A DNA stretch of 64,000 nucleotides from Balanoglossus misakiensis. Lineage: Eukaryota; Hemichordata. This document shows, in pieces, positions 48,535-60,595 of this stretch. Below the pieces are notes generated by a model, which was not told the origin of the DNA, ran no database searches, and saw only the letters and a list, made by a program, of their open reading frames with translations. Every line of letters starts with the position of its first letter. Positions within the stretch are counted from its first letter, which is position 1. Position numbers and translations under genes: made by a program. Location of the stretch: assembly GCA_040954595.2 (NCBI GenBank), contig CM082594.2, positions 7,006,001 to 7,070,000 on the forward strand, read 5' to 3'.

Positions 48535-51500
48535 CTAGGTTTCTTGATCCTCTAGAAATTCATTGAGTGTGGCTGGGTCTATAGGGATGGTCAGGTACTG
48601 TATTCCATCTATGGCCTGGAACGAGGGACAAAAACACAATGTGAAAATAAATCTCTACTGTCAAACAAATCAAATTTGAGACATACAAGTCTAAATTTTC
48701 AAATCCCATGGATGGTTCATTGCTGTTGCTGCGTGAAGGGCAATTGCATTCAGAATTTGCTGATATTTTCACAACCAGCACGTCTTCCAAATTCAACACA
48801 CTTCTGGCCATGCTCAAACTGTCCACACTGGCCAGAATTAATTTCACTCCATTTTGTCGATTTTTAGTCCATGGGCCACCGTGGCTCCAACAAGGAGAAG
48901 TACAGCATTGAAATTTTGAACACGACGCAACGACACAGTGTATGATTCCAGCCCTCAAACAGACAACCCATGCATGATTGGCGTATATCCCGAAGAATTC
49001 ACTAAACTGCAAAGTATAGGTTCACCAGTATTTACAGTCTTAAACCGAATCAGCTTGTGGTCTCGGAACTCAATCAGCTGGGCCCTCAACGTCAGATCAC
49101 TGTTCACCAAGAATGCCTCCCTGCATCTCTGATACAGATCTTGGAACGACATGCCTGCAATTCAGAACAAACATCGCAAAATATTAAACGTGAATATCTC
49201 CCTGAAAGCATGGTTGTGTCATTGAAACCCAGCTCAAAAGATAACTTCAAAAAGATGTTGTAGATTGTGAGGGGGCCCCAGGGCACAAAGTTTTTATCAG
49301 CACTTGTTTCTTCTGGATGTTTTAATTGACTGGTATTCATAACAAATGTCTTACCTATGTACGCAGAATTATCCTTCTGTTCCAGCTGATACTTTGTAAG
49401 TAGCAAGAATATGTCTCTGTAACGAGAAACACAGCAGGTTGAATATTATCTCTACAGATCACTTTCAATCAGCATCGGGAATACTATGTGTATATGCGAC
49501 TTACACTTGTAACAACATCTTAAATAGGACTAGGACTAGCCAATGCGAAATCGGTGACAAATGTGGCAAATACTATAATGTACTGATGTTGGCTCAAAAA
49601 TTTACCTGGCATTGGTTGGCAGACTTCGCATCACGTGCGTCAGTGAGCTCAGAGCCAAGACACCCGATTGCTGCACCAACAGGGAGTTCTCGTAGGACGT
49701 CTCCTGTACGTAAGGTTCGTAGGTCGTGACATCACACCACATCCAGTTGAAGCGACTCGCTTTGGTTTGGTCTATAACTGCAAAGCAGCAAGAGAGAATG
49801 AAAAATGCAAATGTGACAGGTAGAAGAAAGGTATGTGCCTGTAATTATCCAATGAATTTGCAGAGATTTGGTCACATGACTTCCATTCATTCGAACAAAC
49901 TGGCCTTTCCGAGCACTTCATCAAAGAACTAGCATTTAAGCAGGTGTTTATAATGATAAGCCCTGTTGACAGATCTATTCCCATTGGCCACGCTTTGGGT
50001 TCATATTCAAGATGGCTGTGTGAAGGTGCTAGACTTCTAAAAAGGGAGTATCGCAATCATCAAATGGCGAAGAAGTTTTCATCACACTACTTACTGAGGG
50101 GTGCATTGATGTGATCGATGGACGCCACCATGTGTATTTTCGGAATCTGTGCCAGTACGCTCAATGCATTCTGTGCTTTCTCTCCTCTCAGCATCGCCCC
50201 ATCAATGTTGTGGATAATCACAAAAAAGTCCTCTGAAAACACAAGTTAAAAACCCATGAGAAATCTTTTGGTGGAACAGAAGGCAAATTTTCAGTTCAGT
50301 TAGATACTACCATTAATGGCCCTACTTTTAGAATGTAAAATTACATGAGTGACACAATTCAGACTGCTATTAAAATGAGGCTGATATCCATACCTTCATT
50401 TTCTTCTAGATAAGTTTTTATAAATTCACATTGTTCCAGTGGACTTTTGAAGCTGCCTTTGTGTTGAAATGCTTCTTCTGTGATACTGTTCAAAATCTGA
50501 AGAAAAGAATCAAGTTTTGTTAATGTTAACATATGGCTGATGTCTGTGTCATACACTTTACTTAAAATGTAATCCCTCGCATCATACTGAATGATTCGTT
50601 AACTTAAAACAAGCTAGTCTTCCAAAAATCGCATACAAGACCCAAAAATAGTGTATGATGTATACCACAACATGTACTAACACACAGGCATGCAATGTAC
50701 AATGATAATGTACAGACTTACGTTTTTAATTGTTATGCTTGGAAAGAATCCATTGACCACAACGTGGTTGAAATCCTTAATCATTTCTGTTCGGAAACTG
50801 TCAATCAAAAGGCATTTCGATCCCAGTCCAAATAGCAGTAGATTAAATCCATTGCTGCAAAGAATGAGAGAAAAATATGATTATACCGTAAAATTGTACA
50901 TATTAACGCAGTTCAAACCAATCCAGCAAGTTCAGGTGAGCACATGAAAAAAATAATGTGACAACATGCATATCAATATATGTGACAGAAACCAAGGACA
51001 TACCATAGCAGAAGCATCCATTTATTGAAGAGCTCCCTGTAGTCTTCGTAGAGCGATTGGCACTGCTCGCGGTGACTCCTGGGGGCGCTGTTCAAGACAT
51101 CGTTCAACTGCTCCTGGTCCATTCTTGGTGTGTTGAGACGCGACAGCGTTCTGTCTGAAGTGACAACCGCTCCGCTGTGTGCTTCGAAATATTCCTCCGC
51201 CATTGCCGGCTGTTTAGAAAACACACCAAGAAAAAGAATCTAGATGTAAATGGAGGGCTTGAGTGCTAATTTACATTCAGAATAACATTTGCAGTCACAA
51301 GAAATCATTCCGGTTTAGTATCAAACAAATTGCCAGATTATTACCTGATGAAAAGCGATTGGACTGGACACTTACCATATCCGTGTTCCCTTTCGTCTTT
51401 CTGTTGCTGGCAACTTTCACTGATACTTTTGTCGGTGTTTTGGATGGAGTTGTTGAACTGGGTGTCTTCGCGACCTTCGGCTGCTCCGATCGGTGAGGCG

Positions 51501-53449
51501 TACTACCAACCTCCAGGCTGTCATCACTGTCACTGTTGTCACTCTCGTCGGGCGATTCGTCACTCTCATCATCAATGGGCATCCGTCCTTAAAGATAAAA
51601 ACGTCATGATATATGTATTATTATATTATACCAGTATATTGATGGTGTAAATCACGCTATTTGATTGGTCGAGACATGACACGTGACTGTGATATATTAG
51701 CCATATACCACAGTCATATATCATAGTCAAAGAAAACGCCTTTTTAAAATGTTTTATGCAAAGTTTCAATATACTGGCATAATATAATAGCAATAAAACA
51801 CCCCCAGCCATGGTATACCACTCGATTTTGACCAGTTCAACTCCATATACGCACTCGCTATCGCTCATGCGTATATGTCGTGAACTGGTCAAAATCTCGT
51901 GGTATACCATGGCTGGGGGTGTTTTATTGCTTAAGCATATACCTGAATTCACTACCCTGTGAATGTTATAACTTGTTACGAAGGTTAAGTTTGCTATGAT
52001 TTTGTGACCAGGTGTACTTCATAACAACTCTATAGGGAAAAGTGGCATCACATCTGTGCTGTTTTACATGTCCTGGCCCAATTGCCCAAATAAGATAATC
52101 TGCACATATTTTCACCATAGTTTCTATATGCACTGATATGATCCCAACATGTCAATGTTCGAAACAAGTTGTGAACATGTGATACTTACTTCTGTTTGAT
52201 CTTCTCAAGCTAGACGGAGTCTTATTTTCTTCCGAGTCGTAATCTTCTTCCTTTGGCTCGGTGATTCTGACACTCTTCTTTGCTGGTGTTTTGTCAACTT
52301 TCTTGACACTGATTGATGACACAACTAGAAGAAAATGAAAGTGGTTTTCTGTCAGTAATTCTGCTTACAAAATGGACTGTTAGTCAACATCAGTGAAGTC
52401 TTTCCAAAATGTAGGGGTGAACCCAGGTGCATTTGTGCTTACCAGAAAACTTATTATATTTCACGAAGTTCTGTAATCATGAAATTATAACTACAGTTCA
52501 TTTTTTTGCATCATACTTACGATTACTTTTCCTTCCCTGTGTTTTCTTGACACTGGAGGGCGTCCTACTCTGTGCCGCCAGCTCAGCCATCTTGCCGGAT
52601 CTTTTGGGAGTTTTGAAAGAAAACACATCTCCACCAGAAACCCCTGTCTCATCCACAAGAGCTGAATTTAATTAAAGAAAATTCATTCTTGATTATTTTT
52701 GACAGATTTGTATCAAGTATAATACACTAAGAGCTACATGTACACAAATCACATGAAAGAACAGGGCCCAATCCTTTCAAAACTGTGGTGGTTCAATATG
52801 TTATCATTTGTAATCAATATATGAATTAACAATTTTGTTGCTGTTGTTCGGTTTTAGAAGTTTATTAATGGCTCTGACGTTGCCATTTTATTATTTTAAA
52901 GGTCTATTAGCAGTATAAAAGCTAATCGTAAAAAATAAATCTACAGTGACATGAAAACACTAAGGATGCAAACTGCACTTACTGGTTGCAACAGCAGGGT
53001 CAACTTCCATGTCACTCTCTTCATCACTGTCAATTTTGACATCTTTCAGATCAGCAGGTACAACTATAGTGGTTTCCCTTGGTTTCACTTGCTTCCTTTT
53101 TCTTAGCTGATCTAAACAGGCAAAAGGAAAACTTCACTTTTACAACACTAGTATGTAATGGACACTGTATAAATCAACACAGAAATACATGTATGTGTAC
53201 ATGTATTACTAATACCATGCACGTGTATACAAATGTATCTGCATGTTTTCATGTGGCCTAGTGGGTACTACTAATAAATGACTCACGTTTCTCTCCAAAT
53301 ATCAAGACGGTACAGAAATAATGAGAGGTCTTATAGAAAAGAGACATTTGCTTACACTTTCGCACACTGCTAATGTCTTGGATATGCTCGACAACGTCTT
53401 CGTCGCCTACGAACTGCAGCCGCACGTGTTTACTTTCAGACGTCGCCAT
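48535..53449 (-). CDS. ORC2: origin recognition complex subunit 2
   Basis: ORC2 is a core subunit of the ATP-dependent complex that marks replication origins and loads MCM helicase in the nucleus. Thirteen coding exons, all with GT-AG sites and consistent phase: 53356-53449, 52983-53111, 52521-52661, 52190-52324, 51376-51587, 51004-51209, 50722-50854, 50394-50496, 50095-50232, 49606-49777, 49355-49416, 49036-49154, 48535-48615. The product has 574 residues (human 577), so it is complete. In order: N-terminal [11 protein letters not shown] motif; disordered acidic, S/T-P-rich region (about 60-235, including [11 protein letters not shown], a likely regulated part); EEYFEAHS before the AAA+-like domain; degenerate P-loop GLGSK at about 315-319; Walker-B-like VIIHNID near 389-395; TSYENSLL; and a winged-helix C-terminus with [17 protein letters not shown]. 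The missing classical Walker residues are normal for this subunit. Head to head with SPAG16. Confidence 0.97.
51619..51789. mobile_element. MITE-like element with 23-bp terminal inverted repeats
   Basis: In the ORC2 intron between 51587 and 52190. The ends TATTATATTATACCAGTATA (51619 on) and the complement at 51767-51789 match over 23 bp with one mismatch. The interior has no coding capacity and contains ATTTGATTGGTCGAGACATG. It abuts the next foldback without a gap. Confidence 0.65.
51789..51931. mobile_element. near-perfect foldback element, 143 bp
   Basis: The left arm AGCAATAAAACACCCCCAGC and onward is matched by the right arm ending GCTGGGGGTGTTTTATTGCT, with arms of about 60 bp and a short loop near 51855-51870. 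It adjoins the preceding element, so the two may be one composite insertion. Confidence 0.75.
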
Positions 53450-53453
53450 CTTG
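53438..53453 (-). promoter_or_regulatory. YY1/TISU-like element at ORC2 start codon
   Basis: On the minus strand the start lies in CAAGATGGCGAC, one mismatch from TISU and a good YY1 core (AAGATGGCG). It supports this ATG as the start. Confidence 0.45.
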
Positions 53454-53742
53454 GCTTGTCCTCATGGACCTCTTCTGTCGTTTCTTTCGTTTTCAGGAGG
53501 TATAGTGCTTTTCAAAGCTCGCAAGAAGCCGCGTTCAAATTATTTAACAATGTTGCAGTCAATTATTCAACACTGTCATGTTTTTGTAACCTGAAAATTG
53601 TAAAGCATGGCCGCGTTTTTTGAAGACGAGACGCCAAACGACCCACTTAGTTGCCGATGTTCATCTGTTTTGCCAAGCAATGACCTCTGTGTCAAAGGTC
53701 AGACAGCCTGCGTCAAATGCCTAGCAACAAAGTCACAACAAA
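53450..53742. promoter_or_regulatory. putative bidirectional promoter ORC2 / SPAG16
   Basis: The two start codons are divergent with 293 bp between them, so both 5' UTRs and core promoters must fit here unless a non-coding first exon lies elsewhere. No TATA box is evident. Visible sites: an X-box-like AATGCC-T-AGCAAC at 53716-53728, just before the SPAG16 start; a TGACCT/AGGTCA everted pair at 53681-53701, the right half inside a DR1-like GTGTCA-A-AGGTCA; and YY1 cores on both start codons. Shared control by RFX (cilium) and cell-cycle factors is inference. Confidence 0.6.
53716..53728. promoter_or_regulatory. X-box-like site upstream of SPAG16
   Basis: The right half AGCAAC is consensus. 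The left half AATGCC matches GTTGCC at four of six. The position, 15 bp upstream of the SPAG16 ATG, suits an RFX site in a motile-cilium gene. Confidence 0.45.
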
Positions 53743-53750
53743 ATGGCGAC
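53739..53750 (+). promoter_or_regulatory. YY1/TISU-like element at SPAG16 start codon
   Basis: CAAAATGGCGAC around the ATG, nearly identical to the ORC2 and ZNF830 start contexts. It helps to choose this start over an out-of-frame ATG at 53607. Confidence 0.45.
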
Positions 53751-56700
53751 CGACGGGGACTCCGAGGGTGCTTACTTCCTCGAACGTATCCTTTTAGTTG
53801 AATAACTGTGACTTGATCTTCATTTTCAGGTTGAAGAACTGTTTCTCTTTATTGTATGTATGTAGTTTCAGTAGATTTGAGGTCATGATGTTCGTAATAT
53901 GTCTGTTATTCAATGATCACTGCTCGCATGATTCGTTCGTGAGATCGACTACTGTGCATTGCTATTGTTATTGAAACTGAACGCAGTCATTTGCTCGTAT
54001 AATTTGACTTAACCACCCCCTTTAGAGGTGAGCATAGTTGATGACTCCGAAGACGAATTCCAATATGAAGAGGTGCCGATCGACGAAGAATTTGCTTCAG
54101 GTAAACACATAAACATAACAGTTTACATACCATAGCAATAGCATAGCACTGCATATGCAATGCATTTGCATTGCATACTGTTTTGGCTTGGATGAAAAGC
54201 AGTTAATAAGACTCCTGTGATCTGCTGATGTAGTTTCTTGTTAACAGTTTGTCTGTTTTTATCCTCCGCAATTTGATCTTGAAAATTAATTTCCTGCAAG
54301 ATAAATTTGAAAAATTAATGAGGACCTCTTAAATATTGACTACAGGGGATGAAGATCTCGATGCAGCAGTTCGAACAATCCAGGAGGCGGCACAAGACTT
54401 GCACGCATCGGTAAGTAGAGTACAGTTATGTTTTAAGTCAATCATAAATGTGACTTTTTTTCTGCATAGTACTTCTTCACTTGTGCAAGTGTTTCCATGG
54501 TCATACATATTCATATATCTTATTTTCTGTTTACATGCAAACAGTCCAAGGAAGACAAGATACCAGGCCCATCTGTGGTGCAGCGACCCGAAGTTGTTGA
54601 TGATTTTGTCCGAAACTTTCTCGTCAAGATGGGAATGAATAAAACTCTAGATTGCTTTCAGACAGAATGGTAAGAAACACTCACTACATACATCTTAACC
54701 CTTTCACCCCCAGTTCCATCTTCAGAGGTCCAAACTTACAATAGAAAACAATGGGTTGGGCTGAACCATGGTGGTGAAAGGGTTAAGTTAAAGACTGCTC
54801 TCACCAGGTTGCCTTTGGTGATGTAGGTAGACTACAACTATGTGTTCCAAACTGTTGTACTAGTGTATGATCAGACTTAAATGAGAGGATGAACAGGTTA
54901 AAAGAATTCATTGCTTGAACAATAGCCCATTGTTTCCAGTATCTCAACACAGTGTTCTGTTGTGGCCTCCTTAGGTATGAACTGCAGCAGAAAGGACTCC
55001 TGAACGAGGAAGACGTGAAGACTGTCCCCGACATCTACAGCAGAAACCAACACCTGGACTACCAAGTGAAGTCGCTGCGCAAAGACGTGGTGAAGTTCAA
55101 GGGTGCGGCGTCCAAGGCCAAAGAGACCTACGAGAAACTGAGGAAGGAACGGGACTTCCACAGGATGCATCACAAGAGAGTGGTTCAGGAGAAGAATAAG
55201 TTGATCACTGACATCAAAAAGTATGTATGCAGTGTCAGCAGGTGTCAATTTCCCAAACGGTGTGCTTTGGAACTGCTCCACAAAATCTGACATAATAGTT
55301 CATCACTCTGTTTTTTTCTCTGGTCATTTTTACTGCTGCAAGGTAAAAAACTGGATGAATGAAATCTCCCCCTAAGATTTCCTGAAAACTGACATTAGCA
55401 CTGGACTGTAGAATGCAAAGTTTCCAGTGTTACTTATATACCCTGTTTTCCAAATTGTGTCACAGCCAATATCCATCAGCAGACTGACATACATTGTTGT
55501 ATTTGAACTAATGCATGTACTGATGTACCATCTCTATTTCTTGCTTATTTTTTTGATCAGGTTGAAGAAACACTACTCGGCATACGAGCCAACACTGAAG
55601 CAGTTGAAACACAAGTATGAGGTTGCCATGAAGGAGAAGATGCTTAGTAAACTGGAAAGAGATCGAGCAGTTGGACAGGTAAAAAAAAATTATTAATATG
55701 AGAAGGTACACATCTCAAGACTTAAAGTCCTAGCTCAGATAACTTGATTTTCAGTCTTGAGTAAAGTTTGCATTGTCTTACTGAATATTCTTATATATAC
55801 TCACCAGGTCGTTGGTCTGCAGTCGACACTGAAGAACCTGGAGAGCGTGGGCAAGGACGTCAAGATGCCGGACCTCAGAATACCCAGAGAATGCATGTTC
55901 CAAGAACTGGGGCCCACGCAGAGGTCCATAGTCGAGGCCAGGCTGCAGAACGAAGCACAGATGGACATCATTAATCAACCTGTGAAAAGTCAGCTTCCTA
56001 ATGTAAGTTTCAGTACCTCTCTCACCGGGCAAGAAAGCACCCGAGGAAATTATATTTAACACTCACTCAGCCCGAGGCAAGCCTGAATCAGATCTGAGAC
56101 ACTAGTCATTAACATATCTAGATGCCACAATTAACAGTAAGATAAATCTTTACTTCAAATCTGACAAATAATGGTATTTCAATTTCAGGATTCAGAATTC
56201 CCCGTCGACACCCGAGTCAACCCACAGCTGCTGCTTGTCAAAGGTCCGTCTGGTCACCTCACCAGAACAGGTGGATTCCGACTCAGTAACACTATATCAG
56301 CGCATACCTTGGCTGTCAGCAAGTAAGCTATATGATATTTAACCCTTTCACCCCCATGTCCCACTGCGTGTGTTCACCTTTGCCATTCAGAACAAGTGGA
56401 AGAGACCAAGTTACAGTGATAGCAGCAAAGTGTTTTTGTAGGCTTCTGGAGGTTCGCAGGAGAGTTTCAATTTATATAATTATAACAATTCAACCATTTT
56501 TCAATTTTCTTAATTATGCCGTCTTTTTCACTTTTTTGATAGTGACAGTATGTACCTAGAAAATGTACCACTATATTAGTATATACCACAAACAAATACC
56601 TCTGTTTTTCCTTGTCTCCTACCCAGCATCGCTCTACATCCCCGCAAACAGATCCTGGCCACGGTCAGTGATGACCACATGTGGAAAATGTGGGCCGTGC

Positions 56701-59700
56701 CCAACGGCGATATCATTATGACCGGGGAGGGCCACACTGACTGGATCTCGGACTGCGACTTCCATCCCAGGTAGGCTGTCACTGCACCCACCTAAAAGAA
56801 AATGGAATATTCCAAGTTGCCATGGATCTGTCCTTTATTGCAATCAACCAAAATTTGTTAATTACCGGTACTTGGCAGACATAACCCTTCATCTATATTT
56901 TAATGTAATTTATTATACTAGACAAAGTGACATTATTTTGACAGCTTGATAGATCCAATTTATATGTGTACATTAATCAAGCATGACACACACTTCCTTT
57001 GGACATTACAAAGCTGATTACGTTTTATCTGATGAAATCCATATATTATGCATCAGTTCATATTATTTCTGTTCTGCAAAATGCAACAGATTGCATTTTT
57101 ATGTGTTTTACAAATGAATCTCTTCAGAAAAGAAATGGGCTGATACATAAATTGCACTGGCTATCATTTGGGGGGAAAAAATTGTGAGTAAACAGTTCCA
57201 GAATAAAACATCCCTGGGAAAGCCCTGACACCAGTTTATAATAAATAACTGACAAAGAGAAGGAAAGCCACTATAAATGTGGGAAAAATATTGTTGTGAA
57301 AATGGGGGTCACGTGAATACACATGTACAGTAACACTCAGTATTGCTTTCTGACACTAATATATGTTTTCATTGCAGTGGTGCACAGCTGGCTACTGCTA
57401 GTGGTGACAGGACGGTGAAAATCTGGGATTTCTCAAAAGCCGAATGTGTCCATACATTTACAGATCACACACATGCTGGTGAGTGTCCATTGCATGGCTG
57501 TATGTCACAAGAATGTGCCTGTTTTTGATCATCTCCCAAAATTAAACTTAAATACTTACTATCTTTTATGTCCTAGTGTGGGGTTGTTCATTCCACTCCT
57601 GTGGCGATTTCCTGGCATCCTGCTGCATGGACAACACATCCAAAGTGTGGGATCTCAACAGGTAAATAAGTTGTTGTTTTTTTCCTTAATACCGAAGCTT
57701 ACATGTACCATTGCCTTGCTACCTTTTCACACAGATCATTATGTCACAGTAAACTCAAAGTATTCATAGCCAACCTACAAGTAAATATAAATACACAGAG
57801 CAAAACAGCATTATTTCAGGTTGCAGTGCTCACTGTTTCATGGTACATGTAAACACTCACTCACACATGCCTGTTTCTGTCTGGTTTCACAGCTTACGTT
57901 GTCGCTACACACTCCGAGGTCATGCCGATTCTGTGAACAGTATCATGTTCCTGCCGTATTCCAATACACTGCTGACTTCATCCGCTGATAAGACCCTGTC
58001 ACTATGGGATGGAAGAACAGTAAGTTACAAGCAGCTAGAATGTGACCAAATCAATGACATCATACATTTATTTGCCCAAGCAGTTTAACTCTCCTTGACT
58101 GTCAGCTATGTACAAAATTCCATGAAAATGACAAGTGGGTTTTCCAGCAATACTAAGTGTAATCCTGTGGGAAGAGACAAATTCAATGTGATTCATACGG
58201 CATACACATCCTCGAGTATTAAACCAAAGGCAAAAACAGTGCAAGGAATTCTCATATTGTACTGTGGCTTGTACCTGAATTGAAGTCAACTAGCTTTCAC
58301 TGCTGCTAGTCACAATCAGGTACTAAGGCATAATACGTCGTAATGATGTAAGTTCAAGACAGAGCGATACAAAGCTTTGATATAAAATGACCCCCTTTGC
58401 GGCATAACTCGTTTCTTATTGCTGTGCTGTGCGCTATTTGCTTTTGTCCGCCCGGGCCCGCATTGATAAGCCTAACTGCTTACTGATTGAGATTGATGTT
58501 TCTATGAGGGCCAGGTGTAAAAAAATAGCGTCAAGGACACTGTGGTCCCATTTGAGGACATAGCACATAGCAACATAGCAATAAGCATATCTGCTCTCGA
58601 TGCAAAGATATGTAAAAGTAGGTCAAAGGTCACCTGAGGTCATGCAAAATTTGGGCAAGAAATTTTGACCCTATACTGGTCCATGTTCAACAAAAAACAA
58701 ACCTATAGCCCTATTGGTTAGCCTGGAATTAGGTATGCACATAATTAATGAGATATGCAGGTGTAACAGGTGACCCCCAATTTTGGCTTTTCAATTTTAG
58801 TCCCAACCCTCCAAACGCCAAGTCTGTACCTGCTCTGGATGCCAAGATATGATAAAGTAGGTCAAAGGTCACCTGAGGTCATGCAAAATTTGGGCAAGAA
58901 ATTTTGACCTTATACTGGTCCATGTTCAATAAAAACAAAACCTATAGCCTTATTGGTTAGCCTGGAATTAGGTATGCACATAATTAATGAGATATGCAGG
59001 TGTCACAGGTGACCCCCAATTTTGGCTTTTCAATTTTAGTCCCAACCCTCAAAACGCCAAGTCTGTACCTGCTCTGGATGCCAAGATATGGAAAAGTAGG
59101 TCAAAGGTCACCTGAGGTCATGCAAAATTTGGGCAAGAAATTTTGACCCTATACTGGTCCATGTTCAACAAAAACCAAACCTATAGCCCTATTGGTTAGC
59201 CTGGAATTAGGTATGCACATAATTAATGAGATATGCAGGTGTCACAGGTGACCCATATTTTGGCTTTTCAATTTTAGTCCCAACCCTCCAAACGCTAAGT
59301 CTGTACCTGCTCTGGATGCCGAGATATAGGAAAGTAGGTCAAAGGTCACCTGAGGTCACCCAAAATTTGGGGAAGAAATTTTGACCCTATACATGTCCAT
59401 GTCTCACAAGAACGAAACCTCTAGCCCTATTAGTTAGCCCGGAATTAGGTATGCACATAATTAATGTGTTAAGCAGGTGTTACAGGTGAGCCCAAAAATT
59501 TGCCTTTTATTTTGGCCCCATTGTGCTCACTGACCAATAGACAGTCACTGTACAGGACTATTGCACAGACCAGAATTCCACAATAAGACGTGGACATAGC
59601 TTAACCATAGAGGTATAAGTAAAGGTATAAATTTAACAAAAGGCTAAAAAATTCATAAAAAATAAAACATCCATGATATCAACTTAACACTTACAGGTCG

Positions 59701-60595
59701 ATGTGAGGTTGACATAAGGTACATGCATACCAATTGTCAAAGCAATCTGACCAGTAGTTGTTGACTTACAGAGTTTTGATCAATTTCACATTTTTCCAGC
59801 TAATTTGCATATTTTTGGGCCTGGCAACTTCGTTTGGACAAACTCCCATCTACAGCCCTGCCTGCACCTACACACCAAATATTGAGGTGATACGCGCAGC
59901 GGTTTTCAAGTTTTTGATGTGGACGGACATACAGACATACATCCATACATCCATCCATCCATCCATCCATCCATCCATCCATACATACATACAGACGCAA
60001 CCCATCCCATAAGGTCCCATGGTATATAGGCCTATACCAATGGGACCTAAAAATCTGGCGTGATTCATATCCTTGCCAATTGGGTTTTCAGTAGTTGTCG
60101 AAGAAATTGATAGGGCCTGCCTTGTTCCGGATGTAATCCCAGAGTCATAAAATTCAGCAAAGTAGCCTGCATTTGACAGCTTAATTAAAAGGGTTATGAT
60201 GGTGTAAAACTTGTGTTCTTGAATCGAATATTCCACGTTTCTGCATTACGAAACAAAAGTAAATGTGAATAGTTGTATAGAGGGCAGAGAGAATGTATAA
60301 CATTTATCACCAAATATTCTCACTTTTTTTCATTCAGGGCCTGTGTGCGCAAACTTTCTACGGCCATGTGCATTCAGTGAACCACGGCACCTTTAATCTC
60401 CGCGGTGACACTGTTGCATCTTGCGATTCCTACGGCAACATCAAGCTGTGGGACGTCCGATCTGTGGCGTGCATGGCGAGCGTGGACGTCGGGCCTCATC
60501 CGGCCAACCGCGTCGCCTTTGACCCCGCCGGCTCCGTCTTGGGAATCGCCAGTAATGACGGCAGTATCAAGATGTATGAAGTTGCCTCTGGGCAG
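53743..60595 (+). CDS. SPAG16: SPAG16/PF20 central-pair WD-repeat protein, 3' end missing
   Basis: PF20/SPAG16 sits on the central-pair apparatus of motile 9+2 axonemes and is needed for beating. Coding exons, in consistent phase: 53743-53785, 54026-54100, 54346-54410, 54545-54669, 54975-55220, 55561-55678, 55808-56002, 56189-56322, 56627-56770, 57378-57478, 57577-57661, 57893-58019, 60338-60595; 572 codons so far. In order: EGAYFLE and an acidic DDSEDEFQYEEVP stretch; LisH-like segment at about 78-107 with MGMNKTLDCFQTEWYEL; long charged coiled coil at about 125-230; then WD40 repeats from about 325, with repeat ends KMW, KIWD, KVWD, LSLWD, KLWD and KMYE. The last visible exon ends in phase 0 at GTAGGT. 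The family's final WD repeat (about 40 residues) and stop are not found up to 64000, so they probably lie outside. The start follows human SPAG16 (AEGAYYLEQV) and lacks the longer human N-terminus. Confidence 0.95.
54695..54786. mobile_element. short MITE with TTAACCCTTTCACC ends
   Basis: In the SPAG16 intron after 54669. The left end TTAACCCTTTCACC and right end GGTGAAAGGGTTAA are exact inverted copies around about 64 bp. The same terminus occurs alone at 56339 and, reversed, at about 40293-40306, so it is a small family. Confidence 0.75.
58590..59520. repeat. 239-bp satellite, four copies, in SPAG16 intron 12
   Basis: The unit starts TGGATGCCAAGATATG and recurs with a period of 239, 239 and 238 bp (GGTCAAAGGT at 58621, 58860, 59099, 59337). 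The copies are about 90% alike; the last is the most diverged. Every unit carries AGGTCA-A-AGGTCA then CCTG then AGGTCA, and all but the last also a GTGTCA-CAG-GTGACC inverted pair. It lies in the 2.3-kb intron between 58019 and 60338. Confidence 0.92.
59941..59996. repeat. CATC/CATA microsatellite
   Basis: (ATCC)n and (ATAC)n units; source of the spurious MDGWMDGW-type minus-strand frames. Confidence 0.9.

Noticed and set aside
51924-51935. TTATTGCTTAAG, identical to the first 12 bases of miR-137
   Set aside because: The match stops there, the site sits at the end of a foldback element in an ORC2 intron, and no miR-137 precursor hairpin is seen around it.
53607-53801. ATG and 64-codon frame upstream of the SPAG16 start
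   Set aside because: Out of frame with SPAG16 and not similar to its N-terminus; it probably lies at or upstream of the transcription start.
59868-60236. 122-codon minus-strand frame
   Set aside because: Runs through the CATC microsatellite; no conserved sequence outside it.
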